Of a stretch of 64,000 nucleotides of DNA, positions 1-8,438 are shown in pieces; position 1 is the first letter of the stretch, and every line of letters begins with the position of its first letter. The stretch is from Sphingopyxis jiangsuensis (GTDB lineage: Bacteria > Pseudomonadota > Alphaproteobacteria > Sphingomonadales > Sphingomonadaceae): the NCBI RefSeq assembly GCF_016734905.1, contig NZ_JAERPO010000002.1, positions 1,197,524 to 1,261,523 on the forward strand, written 5' to 3'. The notes beneath the pieces are model-generated. The model made no database searches. It was given only the letters and a program-made list of their open reading frames with translations, and was not told where the DNA came from. A program made the position numbers and the translations under genes.

Positions 1-47
1 CGACGATAGAGCCCCGTCGCGCGGACGGTCGAAGCGGTAGCGGCCAC
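1..47 (-). CDS. possible 5' end of fliS (flagellin export chaperone), cut by the window edge
   Basis: A GTG codon at 45-47 on the minus strand is preceded, with 7 nt spacing, by AGGAA at 55-59 and opens a frame that runs off the left edge with no stop in 15 codons. It starts 11 nt after the fliD stop. In many flagellar clusters fliS follows fliD directly, so this would be the FliS chaperone that binds the C-terminus of flagellin. The visible N-terminus (V-A-A-T-A-S-T-V-R-A-T-G-L-Y-R) is too short to identify the family; the assignment rests on position and the ribosome-binding site only. Confidence 0.35.
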   Translation of the reverse strand, partial: MAATASTVRATGLYR

Positions 48-58
48 GAACCCGTTCC

Positions 59-1435
59 TCAGCGACTATATTGGTTGTTCCACATCTCGATCTGTTGTTC
101 GAGATAGGATTGGGTTGCCTTGAAGGCGGCGAGGCGCGCATCGAGCGAGCTATATTTCTTCTCGAGCCGCGTACGATACGCATCCTCGCGCTCCTCGACC
201 TTTTCGAGCTTGTCGAGCAGCTCTTCCTTGCGCGCTTCAAGCGACTTGGAAACACGGTCGAGGACCCCGTCGGTTCCGACTGCCTGATCGCGCAGTGCAT
301 CGAGAATGCCGGCGATGCCGGGATCCGTCGTCGCATCGTGTGTCGCATCGCGTCTTGGATTGAACAAGGCTTCGACCGCACCCGCATTGGTTTCGAGCGC
401 CGCGTCGAGCTTGGCGCTATCGACTGCGAGCAGCCCTTCCTTGGTCGTCGAAATGCCGATGTCGGACAGTTTCGAAATGCCGCTTTCGCTGGTCAGGACG
501 GTATTGACGAGCCCGTTGAGATCGCGCTCGAGCTGCCGGAGCGAGTTTGTGGACCCCGACATGGAGGCGGCCGCCTTCACGCTCTTCTTGAGCTGGTTGA
601 ACACCGCCACAAAATCGGTGACCGTCTGGCGGATCATGTCGAGCGGCCGCGTCGCGCCGATGTCGACGGTCTGGCCGGGGGACGCCTTTTTGAGCGACAG
701 CGACATTCCCGGTATGACATCGTCGATGGTGTTGGACGCGCGGCTGAATGCGACGCCGTCGAGTGTGAATTCGGCATTGGCCGCCGATTGCCCGAGCGTC
801 ATCACGCCGCCCGTTCCATAGGCGAAGTTCGAAAGACCCGGATCGGCGCCGGCGTCCGCCGTCAGGGTGAAGCTGTTGGCAGCACCCGTCGGACCCTTCA
901 GGATCAAGCGATGCCCACCTTCATCCGCGACGATAGAGGCCGTGACGCCGCTGCCGCTGCCGTTGATTGCGGTGGCCAGTCCATCGAGACTGTCGTTGGA
1001 CGCATCGATCGTGATGGTGTGGCTCGCACCCCCGATCGTCAACGTCATGCTGCCCGTGCCGATCGCGGCGCTCCGGTCGGCAACGACAGCCGAATAGGCC
1101 GTCTGGGCGCGGGCGAGGCTGTTGACGACGATCGACGCCGCAAAGCTGTCGGCCTGCAGCCCGGAACGCGCGGTTACGGACAGGACGCTCTCGTCGGACA
1201 CGCTGGGCGTGCTGCGCAGGACGCCGTCGGACACCATCTGCTCGAGCGAATTGGCAAAACCGTCAAGGTCGGCGCGCGCTTGCGCCACCGCGCTGATCCG
1301 TGCCTGGTTCTGCTGCGCGAGGCTGGCGATGCGCGTGACCTTTGGCTCGCGCGACGCGTTCGACAGGTCGGTGACGAGCTGTTTGATGTCGATCCCCGAC
1401 CCGAAGCCGAGGCTGTTGGCGATAGACGTGACCAT
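59..1435 (-). CDS. fliD: flagellar filament cap protein FliD (hook-associated protein 2)
   Basis: FliD forms the cap at the growing flagellar tip and guides flagellin insertion. The 458-residue protein is a normal length for a short FliD. Its N-terminus has the typical pattern (SLGFGSGIDIKQLVTDL), and the last ~60 residues are a charged, heptad-like coiled coil (EELLDKLEKVEEREDAYR and onward) ending in LEQQIEMWNNQYSR, matching the terminal oligomerisation helices of the family. The ATG start follows AAGGA and a sigma-28-like promoter, so it is probably transcribed separately from the flhB-ended operon upstream. A partial frame that may be fliS follows. Confidence 0.95.
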   Translation of the reverse strand: MVTSIANSLGFGSGIDIKQLVTDLSNASREPKVTRIASLAQQNQARISAVAQARADLDGFANSLEQMVSDGVLRSTPSVSDESVLSVTARSGLQADSFAASIVVNSLARAQTAYSAVVADRSAAIGTGSMTLTIGGASHTITIDASNDSLDGLATAINGSGSGVTASIVADEGGHRLILKGPTGAANSFTLTADAGADPGLSNFAYGTGGVMTLGQSAANAEFTLDGVAFSRASNTIDDVIPGMSLSLKKASPGQTVDIGATRPLDMIRQTVTDFVAVFNQLKKSVKAAASMSGSTNSLRQLERDLNGLVNTVLTSESGISKLSDIGISTTKEGLLAVDSAKLDAALETNAGAVEALFNPRRDATHDATTDPGIAGILDALRDQAVGTDGVLDRVSKSLEARKEELLDKLEKVEEREDAYRTRLEKKYSSLDARLAAFKATQSYLEQQIEMWNNQYSR

Positions 1436-1457
1436 GGCAAATGTCCTTCGAACCCTT

Positions 1458-1484
1458 TAACGGCCGCGCACACGCCGGATTAAG
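1458..1484 (-). promoter_or_regulatory. sigma-28 (FliA)-type promoter of fliD
   Basis: Read on the minus strand, the 58-bp flhB-fliD gap contains CTTAAT-N14-GCCGTTA. The same elements with the same 14-nt spacing (CTTAAA-N14-GCCGTTA) precede fliC, the other late flagellar gene here. The -10-like element GCCGTTA resembles the FliA consensus GCCGATAA. It ends 22 nt before the fliD ATG, leaving room for a short leader with AAGGA. The sharing is seen directly; FliA dependence is inferred. Confidence 0.6.
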
Positions 1485-1493
1485 CCGAAATTG

Positions 1494-2633
1494 TCAGTTT
1501 TGTCGGCGGCCTTCAGGGTCAAACCGGTGGGTCGGCGGAATATCGACCGGCGGCGGCATCTGGCCCTCGGCAGCGGCGCGTTCGAGCTGGAAGACAAAGG
1601 CGAGGACGGTGGCGACCGCGACGAACAATTCCTCGGGAATCGTGCGTCCGGCACGCGCAGTGAAATAGATCGCGCGCGTCAGCTGCGGATATTCGAGGAT
1701 CGGAACGTTGGCGCCGCGCGCAAGCTCGCGGATCGACAGGGCGACATCGCCGCGCCCGCGCGCGACGACAACGGGCGCCGCATCGACTCCGGGGCGATAG
1801 CGCAGCGCGACCGAGAAATGCGTCGGGTTGGTGAGGATGACCGTCGCGTCGGACACCGCCTTGCGCGCCGACCCGCTCAAAATCTCGTGCTGGCGCTGGC
1901 GCTGCGCCTGCTTGAGTTCGGGCGCGCCGTCGGTCTGGCGCATCTCTTCCTTTATTTCCTGCTTGCTCATCATCAGCCGCTTGTTGCGCTGGAACATCTG
2001 CACCGGCACGTCGACGAGTGCGATGACGACGAGCCCGCCCGCCATCGCGAGCATCGCGTGGCCGACCGCTTTCCCGGCTTGCCCGACGGCCCCGCCAAGG
2101 TCGGTCGACGCCATCGTCATGATCGCGGGCAGGCTTTGCGCGACGAGCCAATAGCCGATGGTGCCGAGCAGCAGCACCTTGGCGAGCGCCTTGCCCAGCT
2201 CGGTCGCGCCCTGCAGCCCGAACATGCGCTTGAGGCCGTTGAGCGGGTTGATGCGGTTGCCTTTGAATGCGAGCGCCTTGCTTCGCCAGCCGAACGAGCC
2301 GAGCAGCGCGGGGCCTGCAAACGCGGCACCGACGGCTAGCGCGAACAGGCTTGCGAGCGGCAGCAATATGTCGACGCCGTTGCGGAACAGCGCCTCTCCG
2401 GGCGCGAAATGGGTGATGTCGGCAGCCGACAGCGTGAGCCCGCGGCGGACCAGATTGCTCGCCGATTCGACGAACCAGCCCCCCGCCGCAACGATCCACC
2501 CCGCTGCCGCCAGCATCATCAGCGCGGTGGCGAGTTCGCGCGACATCAGCACGTCGCCCTCGCGCGCCGAATCGGCGCGTTTCTTGGGCGTTGGCTGTTC
2601 GGTTTTCTGGTCCTTGTCGGGCTGACTCGCCAT
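1494..2633 (-). CDS. flhB: flagellar export apparatus protein FlhB (substrate-specificity switch)
   Basis: FlhB is the inner-membrane export-gate component that switches secretion from rod/hook to filament proteins. The 379-residue product has a charged N-terminal tail (KTEQPTPKKRADSAREG), about four hydrophobic segments between residues ~35 and ~215, and a cytoplasmic domain with the autocleavage motif NPTH at residues 269-272. The ATG start lies just after the fliR stop (3 nt gap). It is the last gene of the long fliE-to-flhB run; flhA is not in the window. Confidence 0.97.
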   Translation of the reverse strand: MASQPDKDQKTEQPTPKKRADSAREGDVLMSRELATALMMLAAAGWIVAAGGWFVESASNLVRRGLTLSAADITHFAPGEALFRNGVDILLPLASLFALAVGAAFAGPALLGSFGWRSKALAFKGNRINPLNGLKRMFGLQGATELGKALAKVLLLGTIGYWLVAQSLPAIMTMASTDLGGAVGQAGKAVGHAMLAMAGGLVVIALVDVPVQMFQRNKRLMMSKQEIKEEMRQTDGAPELKQAQRQRQHEILSGSARKAVSDATVILTNPTHFSVALRYRPGVDAAPVVVARGRGDVALSIRELARGANVPILEYPQLTRAIYFTARAGRTIPEELFVAVATVLAFVFQLERAAAEGQMPPPVDIPPTHRFDPEGRRQN

Positions 2634-2636
2634 GCC

Positions 2637-3416
2637 TCAGCCTCCGGCGAGCAGGCGGGCAGTGTCGACCGCGTCGGACAGGATGCGCGCGATCGCTTCG
2701 GCCATCACCGGCGTCGCGATGCCGAGCAGGACAACGCCCGCGAGCAGCGTCGCGGGAATGCCGACCGCGAACAGGTTGAGCGCGGGGGCCGAGCGGCCGA
2801 TGACGCCCATGATGATCTGGACGAGGATCAGGACGAAGCCGACGGGGAGGGCAATCGAAAGCCCCGCGACGAACATCAGGCTCGCAAAGCGCAAAATGCC
2901 TTCGATCGCGCCGAACGACGGGAAAGCCGCGCCGGGGGGCAGCGCCGAATAGCTGTCGACGATGATGCCGATCAGCAGCAGATGTCCGTCGGCCGCGAGG
3001 AAAAGCGCCGTCGCGAGCATCGAAAGAAATTGCCCGATAGCCGAACTTGCGGTCCCGCTCAGCGGATCGACCATCGATGCGAAGCCGAGCCCCATCGCAT
3101 TGCTGATCGTCTCGCCCGCCAGCAAGGCCGCGGCGAGCCCCATCTGGAGGACGAAGCCGATGCCAAGCCCGATCACGACTTCGCCCAGGATCAGCACGAG
3201 GCCGGGGAAAGACACGATCCCCTCGGGCGGCAGGGTCAGGCCCGCCGCGGCGACCGCTGGCACTCCTACAGCGAGCGCGATCACCAGCCGCAGCTGGATC
3301 GGCACATTGGCCGCACCGAAGACGGGCGCGGCCAGAAAGGCAGCGCCCGGCCGGATCATCCCCAGCATCCACAACTGGAGCATTGCCTCGACATTGGGGA
3401 TATCGGCAGGAACCAT
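2637..3416 (-). CDS. fliR: flagellar export apparatus protein FliR
   Basis: FliR is an inner-membrane component of the FliPQR export gate. The 259-residue protein is almost entirely hydrophobic with about six membrane segments, and carries the conserved RPG near residue 20 (MLGMIRPGAAFLAAPVFG). I chose the ATG giving MVPADIPNVEAM, 7 nt after the fliQ stop; longer in-frame extensions would run back into fliQ and add a non-hydrophobic arginine/serine-rich leader unlike the family. It sits between fliQ and flhB, the usual order. Confidence 0.94.
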   Translation of the reverse strand: MVPADIPNVEAMLQLWMLGMIRPGAAFLAAPVFGAANVPIQLRLVIALAVGVPAVAAAGLTLPPEGIVSFPGLVLILGEVVIGLGIGFVLQMGLAAALLAGETISNAMGLGFASMVDPLSGTASSAIGQFLSMLATALFLAADGHLLLIGIIVDSYSALPPGAAFPSFGAIEGILRFASLMFVAGLSIALPVGFVLILVQIIMGVIGRSAPALNLFAVGIPATLLAGVVLLGIATPVMAEAIARILSDAVDTARLLAGG

Positions 3417-3423
3417 AAGGCTT

Positions 3424-3693
3424 CTAGCGCACCAGCCCCGGGATTTGCGCGTAAAGATCGCGCGTGAAATCGGTGAGCAGCACGAGGATGCTGCCACCGA
3501 AAATCGCGAGGCAAATCGCCGCGACGATCAGCTTCGGAATGAAGGTCAACGTCTGTTCGTTGATCGAAGTCGCTGCCTGCACCATGCCGAGCAGCACGCC
3601 GATCGCCAGTACGGGGAGCAGGATTGGCGCGGTTGCGAGAGCCAGGATCCACAGCGATTGCTGCGCAACGCCTATGAAATAATCCGCTTCCAT
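3424..3693 (-). CDS. fliQ: flagellar export apparatus protein FliQ
   Basis: FliQ is the small helical-hairpin subunit of the FliPQR export channel. The 89-residue length equals the family norm. Two membrane helices and the conserved connecting motif (ATSINEQTLTFIPKL) at about residues 41-55 are visible. The ATG lies 4 nt after the fliP stop and the gene ends 7 nt before fliR. Confidence 0.95.
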   Translation of the reverse strand: MEADYFIGVAQQSLWILALATAPILLPVLAIGVLLGMVQAATSINEQTLTFIPKLIVAAICLAIFGGSILVLLTDFTRDLYAQIPGLVR

Positions 3694-3697
3694 CGCG

Positions 3698-4468
3698 CTA
3701 TCCTATAAAGGAGGAGGCGAGCGACCCCATCGTCAGCGCCCAGCCGTCGACGAGGACGAAGAGCAGCAGCTTGAAGGGCATCGAGATAATCGTCGGCGAC
3801 AGCATCATCATGCCGAGCGACATCAGCGCCGACGCGACGATCAGGTCGATGACGAGGAAAGGCAGGAATATCAGAAAGCCGATCTGGAATGCGGTCTTGA
3901 GTTCGCTCGTCACGAACGCCGGAAGCAGGATCGAAAAGGGCACGTCGGCGGGATTGGCATAGCTTGGCGCCTTGGCGATCTTGGCGAACATCATCAGGTC
4001 GGTCTTGCGCGTCTGTTTCATCATGAAGCCGTGGAGCGCATCGCCCGACCGCGTCACCGCTTCGCCGATGTCGATCTGTTCCTGACCATAGGGTTCGATC
4101 GCGACGCGGTTCACCTCGCTGATCACCGGCTGCATGATGAACAGCGACAGGAACAGGCTGAGCCCGACGAGAACCTGGTTCGGCGGCGTCTGTTGCAGCC
4201 CGAGCGCGTGGCGCAGGATCGAGAGCACGATGATGATACGCGTGAAGCTCGTCATCATGAGGAGCAGCGACGGCAGCACCGTCAACAGGCTCATCAGGAC
4301 GAGGATCTGGAGCGACAGGCTCAGCGGCCGACCGTCGCCGCCGATGTCGGCGACCGCGCGATTGAGGCCGTCGGCCGTCTGTGCATAGGCGGCGGGCGCC
4401 GCGAGCAGCAGTGCGGCGGCGCCGACGAGCGCGGTGCCGCGGATCGCCGTCTTGACGTCAATCGACAT
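3698..4468 (-). CDS. fliP: flagellar export apparatus protein FliP
   Basis: FliP is the main subunit of the export-gate channel. The product is 256 residues and starts with a cleavable signal peptide (AALLLAAPAAYAQ), as is usual for FliP. Downstream are four membrane segments with conserved stretches such as VLPSLLLMMTSFTRIIIVLS and LRHALGLQQTPPNQVL. The ATG giving MSIDVKTAIRG overlaps the end of fliO by 11 nt, which fits translational coupling; a longer frame would only re-read fliO sequence. Confidence 0.96.
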   Translation of the reverse strand: MSIDVKTAIRGTALVGAAALLLAAPAAYAQTADGLNRAVADIGGDGRPLSLSLQILVLMSLLTVLPSLLLMMTSFTRIIIVLSILRHALGLQQTPPNQVLVGLSLFLSLFIMQPVISEVNRVAIEPYGQEQIDIGEAVTRSGDALHGFMMKQTRKTDLMMFAKIAKAPSYANPADVPFSILLPAFVTSELKTAFQIGFLIFLPFLVIDLIVASALMSLGMMMLSPTIISMPFKLLLFVLVDGWALTMGSLASSFIG

Positions 4469-4736
4469 GGAAGTCGCCCTCGCTATTGTCGGCGAGGCGC
4501 GTGATGCCGTTGCGCGACACCGCGAGCAGAATCTGCTGCCCCGCAAATTCGACGACCGCGAGCTTGGATCCCGGACCGAGCGGCAGCACGCCGATCATCT
4601 CGACCGGGCGTCCCTGCTTGGTGGCGCCGCCCAGCGGCACGCCCATCTGGACACGCTTCCACAGCCACAGGCTGCCCCATGCGAGCGCGCCGACGAGCGG
4701 CAGCAGGATCAGGAGGCGCAGGAAATATTCGAGCAT
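4458..4736 (-). CDS. fliO: flagellar biosynthesis protein FliO
   Basis: FliO is a small bitopic membrane protein that helps assemble FliP. The 92-residue product has one N-terminal transmembrane helix (LILLPLVGALAWGSLWLW) followed by the typical FliO soluble part (VEMIGVLPLGPGSKLAVVEF, then QQILLAVSRNGITRL). The ATG overlaps the fliN stop by one base (TGATG), the strongest start option. It sits between fliN and fliP as in most clusters. Confidence 0.9.
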   Translation of the reverse strand: MLEYFLRLLILLPLVGALAWGSLWLWKRVQMGVPLGGATKQGRPVEMIGVLPLGPGSKLAVVEFAGQQILLAVSRNGITRLADNSEGDFHVD

Positions 4737-5074
4737 CAACCCCTCCGCTCGAGCCCGGCGAAGCCGCGATCGGGCGCGACGACTTCGGCAACCTGAATGC
4801 CATAGCGGCCGTCAACGCTGACGATCTCGCCCTTCGCGATCAGCGTGCCATTGGCATAGATGTCGAGCAGGTCGGTCGCCGCGCGATCGAGCTCGACGAC
4901 GCTGCCCTCGCCGAGCGCGAGCAGTTCCGCGAGCGTCATCGACGTCGATCCGACCTCGACCGATACGCGCAGCGAAACGCCGGCGAGCAGGTCGAAATTG
5001 GGCGACGCGGCAATATCCTTGTTGTCGCGGCGATCGCGGCGGACCGCCGCGGGGGCTTCACTCATGTCAGTCAT
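4736..5074 (-). CDS. fliN: flagellar motor switch protein FliN
   Basis: FliN forms the lower C-ring with FliM and controls rotation switching and export docking. The 112-residue protein has a ~30-residue variable N-terminus and a complete SpoA domain (VSLRVSVEVGSTSMTLAELL, GSVVELDR, IYANGTLIAKGEIV) of normal length. Start: the first ATG (MTDMSEAP) overlaps the fliM stop by 8 nt; a second ATG 9 nt later is also possible. Confidence 0.95.
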   Translation of the reverse strand: MTDMSEAPAAVRRDRRDNKDIAASPNFDLLAGVSLRVSVEVGSTSMTLAELLALGEGSVVELDRAATDLLDIYANGTLIAKGEIVSVDGRYGIQVAEVVAPDRGFAGLERRG

Positions 5075-6008
5075 GGTCCGGTCCTTCTTCGATATGGTCG
5101 ATCATGATGGCGGCGTTGCCGTTGGCCTCGCCGATGCTGCCGGTGGCGAAACGGCGCCCGGCGACGGTCACCGGTACGTTGCGCGGCATCGAGAGCGGGA
5201 TGATGTCACCGACTTCGAGTGCGAGCAGCTTGACGAGGCTGATTTCCGGGCGGGCAAGCACCGATCGTACCGGCAGGCGCACGCCGCGCAATGCGCGGTT
5301 CAGCGTTGCGCTCCATACAGGATCGACCGCGCTTTCGGGCGCGGTCGGGACGGGCTCGGCGCCCGCGATACCGCGCAGCGCCGCGAGCGGATAGGCGCAG
5401 GTGATCGTGCGATTGTCGAAGGGGGCGCCGCGCAGCGTGAAGCGCTGGACGATCATTTCGTCGTCGCCGCGGACCGCCGCCAGCTTGGCGGGGTTGCCGG
5501 TGACGCAGTCGAGTTCGGGCTCGAGAAACAGCTTGTCGCGCCACGCTGCGGCCAGTTGCAACCCCATGTCGCGGCCGAGCCGTGCCGCAAAGCGCTCCTC
5601 GGCATCGGTCAATTCCTCGCGTTCGGCCGCGAGTTTGCCCTTGCCGCCATAGAATATGTCGACGAGTTGCAGGATCGTCGGGCGCGCCATGGCGAGCAGG
5701 ACAGGGCCTTTCAGCGGCGGCGCGTGATAGCGCCAGAAGATTGCCGGCGCCGCATCCTTGCTCCAGTCCGAAAATTCCACCTGGTCGGTGCCCGCGCGCT
5801 CGACCTGCACGCTCGGCGCGCCGAGCGCACGCACAAGGTCGCGCAGGCTGCGCGCGAATTGCGTCGCCACCGCGTCGAGCGCCGGAAAGGCATAATTGCC
5901 CTCGGCACGGCGCAGCAGCAGCGACGCCTTGGCGTCACTTTCGGCCGTACCGGCTGCCTTCGGCGCGCCAGCTTTGACCGCCTTCAGGGATTTTGTGTCG
6001 GTCGTCAC
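5067..6008 (-). CDS. fliM: flagellar motor switch protein FliM, without the usual CheY-binding N-terminal peptide
   Basis: FliM links the FliG ring to FliN and receives the CheY-P signal. The 313-residue product has the middle domain with the GGxG loop (DIFYGGKGK, near residue 120) and a C-terminal SpoA domain (EISLVKLLALEVGDIIPLSM to the end). The first ~30 residues are Ala/Lys-rich and lack the conserved EIDALL-type CheY-binding peptide found at most FliM N-termini. The start is GTG, overlapping the fliL stop as GTGA; no upstream start is available without re-reading fliL. The missing motif could mean divergent switching control. Confidence 0.9.
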   Translation of the reverse strand: MTTDTKSLKAVKAGAPKAAGTAESDAKASLLLRRAEGNYAFPALDAVATQFARSLRDLVRALGAPSVQVERAGTDQVEFSDWSKDAAPAIFWRYHAPPLKGPVLLAMARPTILQLVDIFYGGKGKLAAEREELTDAEERFAARLGRDMGLQLAAAWRDKLFLEPELDCVTGNPAKLAAVRGDDEMIVQRFTLRGAPFDNRTITCAYPLAALRGIAGAEPVPTAPESAVDPVWSATLNRALRGVRLPVRSVLARPEISLVKLLALEVGDIIPLSMPRNVPVTVAGRRFATGSIGEANGNAAIMIDHIEEGPDHD

Positions 6009-6610
6009 TGGATCACCAGGTTCGTGAAATAAACATTGTCGATACCCCCAAATCCCTCCTTCTCGCGCAGCACATCGTTGATCGCGGCGGTCAGCTGACG
6101 CTGCAGCCGTTGCTTTCCTTGCGATGTGGCGAGAAGCGCCGGGTCCTGTTCGGCGAGCACCATAAGCACAACCGAACGGATCGGCACAGCCTGTCGTTTG
6201 ATATTGTTGATGACCTTGCCGTCATAAAATGTCGAAAGGCTGATTCCGATCTGCAGAAAGCCCGAACCGTCGGCCAGATTCGTCGTGAAGCTGTCGCCCA
6301 TCGGGTAATAGGTGATTTCATATTTGCGCGGATCGACCTTGAAGCGGTCGTTGGGCACCGACACCGTTCCGACCTTCAGCGGCACGTCCTTGTCGTCGCT
6401 TGCGGCGGCGGGTTCTTCGGCCTTGGTGCTGCGCAGGACGAGCTTCGGGAAATGATCCTCGGGCTTGGCTTCATGCGCCGATAGCGCGCCGAAATAGACG
6501 CCCGCACCCGCACCCGCGCCGATCAGGACGATGGCGCCGAGGCCGATGACCAGCAGCTTTTTCATTTTCCCGCCCTTCTTGGGTGCGACTTCGGTCTTTT
6601 CCTTGCTCAT
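6005..6610 (-). CDS. fliL: flagellar basal-body-associated protein FliL
   Basis: FliL is a bitopic inner-membrane protein that surrounds stator units and supports torque. The 201-residue product has a short basic cytoplasmic tail (SKEKTEVAPKKGGKMKK), one transmembrane helix (LLVIGLGAIVLIGAGAGAG) and a periplasmic domain with conserved YYPMGDSFTTNL and a C-terminal YFTNLVIQ. I chose the ATG giving MSKEKTEV, 17 nt after fliK; the upstream in-frame extension is arginine-rich and lies inside fliK. Confidence 0.94.
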   Translation of the reverse strand: MSKEKTEVAPKKGGKMKKLLVIGLGAIVLIGAGAGAGVYFGALSAHEAKPEDHFPKLVLRSTKAEEPAAASDDKDVPLKVGTVSVPNDRFKVDPRKYEITYYPMGDSFTTNLADGSGFLQIGISLSTFYDGKVINNIKRQAVPIRSVVLMVLAEQDPALLATSQGKQRLQRQLTAAINDVLREKEGFGGIDNVYFTNLVIQ

Positions 6611-6627
6611 GATCGGGTCCTTCCGGT

Positions 6628-7998
6628 TCAGGCAAAGCGTCCGCGGCGGTCCGCGGCGCGCTTGTCGTCGCGCGCTTCGGCGCGATCGGTGGCGGTTTCG
6701 ATTAGATGGGCGGGATCGGCGGTCGCGGCGCGGCCCTGTCCCTGCTGCGACTGGCGTCCGGCGTCGCCATGGGTGCAAGTGACATCGGCACCGGTCACGC
6801 GAACGCCCTGCTGGCGCAGGTCTTCGACCAGCCGGCCTTGCGCGGCGGTTACGATGGTCGCGGTGGCTTCATGCTGGGTTTCGAGCTTGAGCGATACCCC
6901 GTCGCCCTCCATCCGCATCGCGACGTCAAGGCGGCCGAGGTGGCGCGGCATCAGGCGAAAGCTGATGTCGCCTTCGTCCGACTTGGTCGCGACGATGTCG
7001 CGCGCGAGCTGCTCGATCCAGACATCGTCGCTCGTCATGTCGAGGATGCGGTCGGCGACGGGGCCGGCGGCGACATTGTTCGGCGCGCCTGGAACCGGCG
7101 CCGCTTCGGGACGGTGCAGCAGCACGGCCATCGACGGGGCGTCGTTGACTTGCGGCGCGGGGCGGCTGCGGTCGCTGGCGGCCGCCAACACGGCGGACAT
7201 CGGCGACGCATGATCGGCAGCCTTGGCGCTCGCCGGAAGCACCGGCGTGGCATTCTGGCGGTTGGCCGCACGCGCTTCGTCGGCCGTGGCACCCTTCGCC
7301 GGCGTGCGCGCACCGGCGGGCGCCGGCAGCTGCGTGCCGCTCGTCGCGACATCCTTCGTTTTTGCGGGGGCTGCTTCGTTCGCTTTGGTCGCGCCGTTGG
7401 TCGTTGCCGCAATCGTGAGGGGAACGTCTGCCCTATCAGGCGCGACTTCCGCATCGACATCGGGAGCGGAAGCGACGGGGGGCGTTTCGATTGCCTCGCC
7501 GTCCGTCGGCGACACCGCGTCGCCTGCAAGCTGCTGGCCCTTCGCGACCGTGCCGTCGGCGTCGATGCCGGTCGCGTTTTTCGTCGCCTTGCCGGCATGG
7601 GCCTTCAGCAGGTTTTCGACCGCCTTTGTCGCGGCAGCGCCGGGTGCAATGGCGGGCGCAGGCGTGCCATCCGGTAAGGGGGCTGCGGGAACGCCGACCT
7701 CGTCGGCACCCCGATCGAAGTCGACTTCGATATCGACGATTGCCGGGGCTGAGCCCTCGAACTGGGGTTCGCCAGCCGGAGCTGAAACGGGCGCGGCCGC
7801 AAGCGCGGTAGGCAGAGCCGCTGGCAGAGCGGATGCGCCATTGGCGGGAAGGCCCGCGACGGGCAACGCTGCGAGCAGGCGGTCGAAGCCGCCCTGCGCT
7901 TCGCCGCCTGCCGCAACAGGAAAGGCGCCGCCGAGGAGCGCGGCAATTCCCTGCGCACCCGGCCGCTGTCCCGAAAGCGGGTTGGAATTCGCCATCAT
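6628..7998 (-). CDS. fliK: flagellar hook-length control protein FliK
   Basis: FliK is the secreted molecular ruler that triggers the FlhB specificity switch. The 456-residue protein has a long low-complexity Ala/Pro-rich ruler region (about residues 20-310) and a C-terminal hook-length domain containing ISFRLMPRHLGRLDVAMRME and LVEDLRQQGVRV, the conserved core. The ATG overlaps the fliJ stop (ATGA); a second ATG follows immediately. Low similarity in the N-terminal part is normal for FliK. Confidence 0.92.
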   Translation of the reverse strand: MMANSNPLSGQRPGAQGIAALLGGAFPVAAGGEAQGGFDRLLAALPVAGLPANGASALPAALPTALAAAPVSAPAGEPQFEGSAPAIVDIEVDFDRGADEVGVPAAPLPDGTPAPAIAPGAAATKAVENLLKAHAGKATKNATGIDADGTVAKGQQLAGDAVSPTDGEAIETPPVASAPDVDAEVAPDRADVPLTIAATTNGATKANEAAPAKTKDVATSGTQLPAPAGARTPAKGATADEARAANRQNATPVLPASAKAADHASPMSAVLAAASDRSRPAPQVNDAPSMAVLLHRPEAAPVPGAPNNVAAGPVADRILDMTSDDVWIEQLARDIVATKSDEGDISFRLMPRHLGRLDVAMRMEGDGVSLKLETQHEATATIVTAAQGRLVEDLRQQGVRVTGADVTCTHGDAGRQSQQGQGRAATADPAHLIETATDRAEARDDKRAADRRGRFA

Positions 7999-8438
7999 GC
8001 CGCGCCCCCGTCGATCAGGCGCAGGCTCATCGCGCGGCGGCGGTGCGGGCGGTTGGCGTCATTGCGTCGTTCATGCTCGGCTTCGGCCGACTTGCGGCTG
8101 CGCTCGTAAAGGCGAACCGCCGATTCTTCCTTGATCATCGCCGACTGGGCGAGCGCCCCCATCTGGTCGCGGCGCTCGCTCGCGCTGTGGAGCGGCGCGC
8201 TGAGATTCTCCTGCGCAAGGTCGAGCCGCATCCCGAGCTCGCCGACCGAGTTGAGCGCGCGACCGGCGACGGCGCCTTTTGCAACCGCCAGGTCGACGCG
8301 CAGCGCTTCGAGCCGCTTGCCCAGCTCGACGAGGTTCGCAAGCTCGCCGTTGGCGCGCGCAAAATTGGCTTCCGCCATCTGATGTTCGACGGATCGCACG
8401 CGGATGATGCGTTTGCGGCGTGCGGTGCGGGCGTTCAT
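7995..8438 (-). CDS. fliJ: flagellar export protein FliJ
   Basis: FliJ is the small coiled-coil stalk of the FliI ATPase ring. The 147-residue product is highly charged and helical, with long Ala/Glu/Arg heptad-like stretches and a basic N-terminus (NARTARRKRIIRVRSVEH), typical of FliJ, whose sequence is poorly conserved. Identification relies on size, composition and its place directly after fliI, with ATGA overlaps at both ends. Confidence 0.82.
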   Translation of the reverse strand: MNARTARRKRIIRVRSVEHQMAEANFARANGELANLVELGKRLEALRVDLAVAKGAVAGRALNSVGELGMRLDLAQENLSAPLHSASERRDQMGALAQSAMIKEESAVRLYERSRKSAEAEHERRNDANRPHRRRAMSLRLIDGGAA

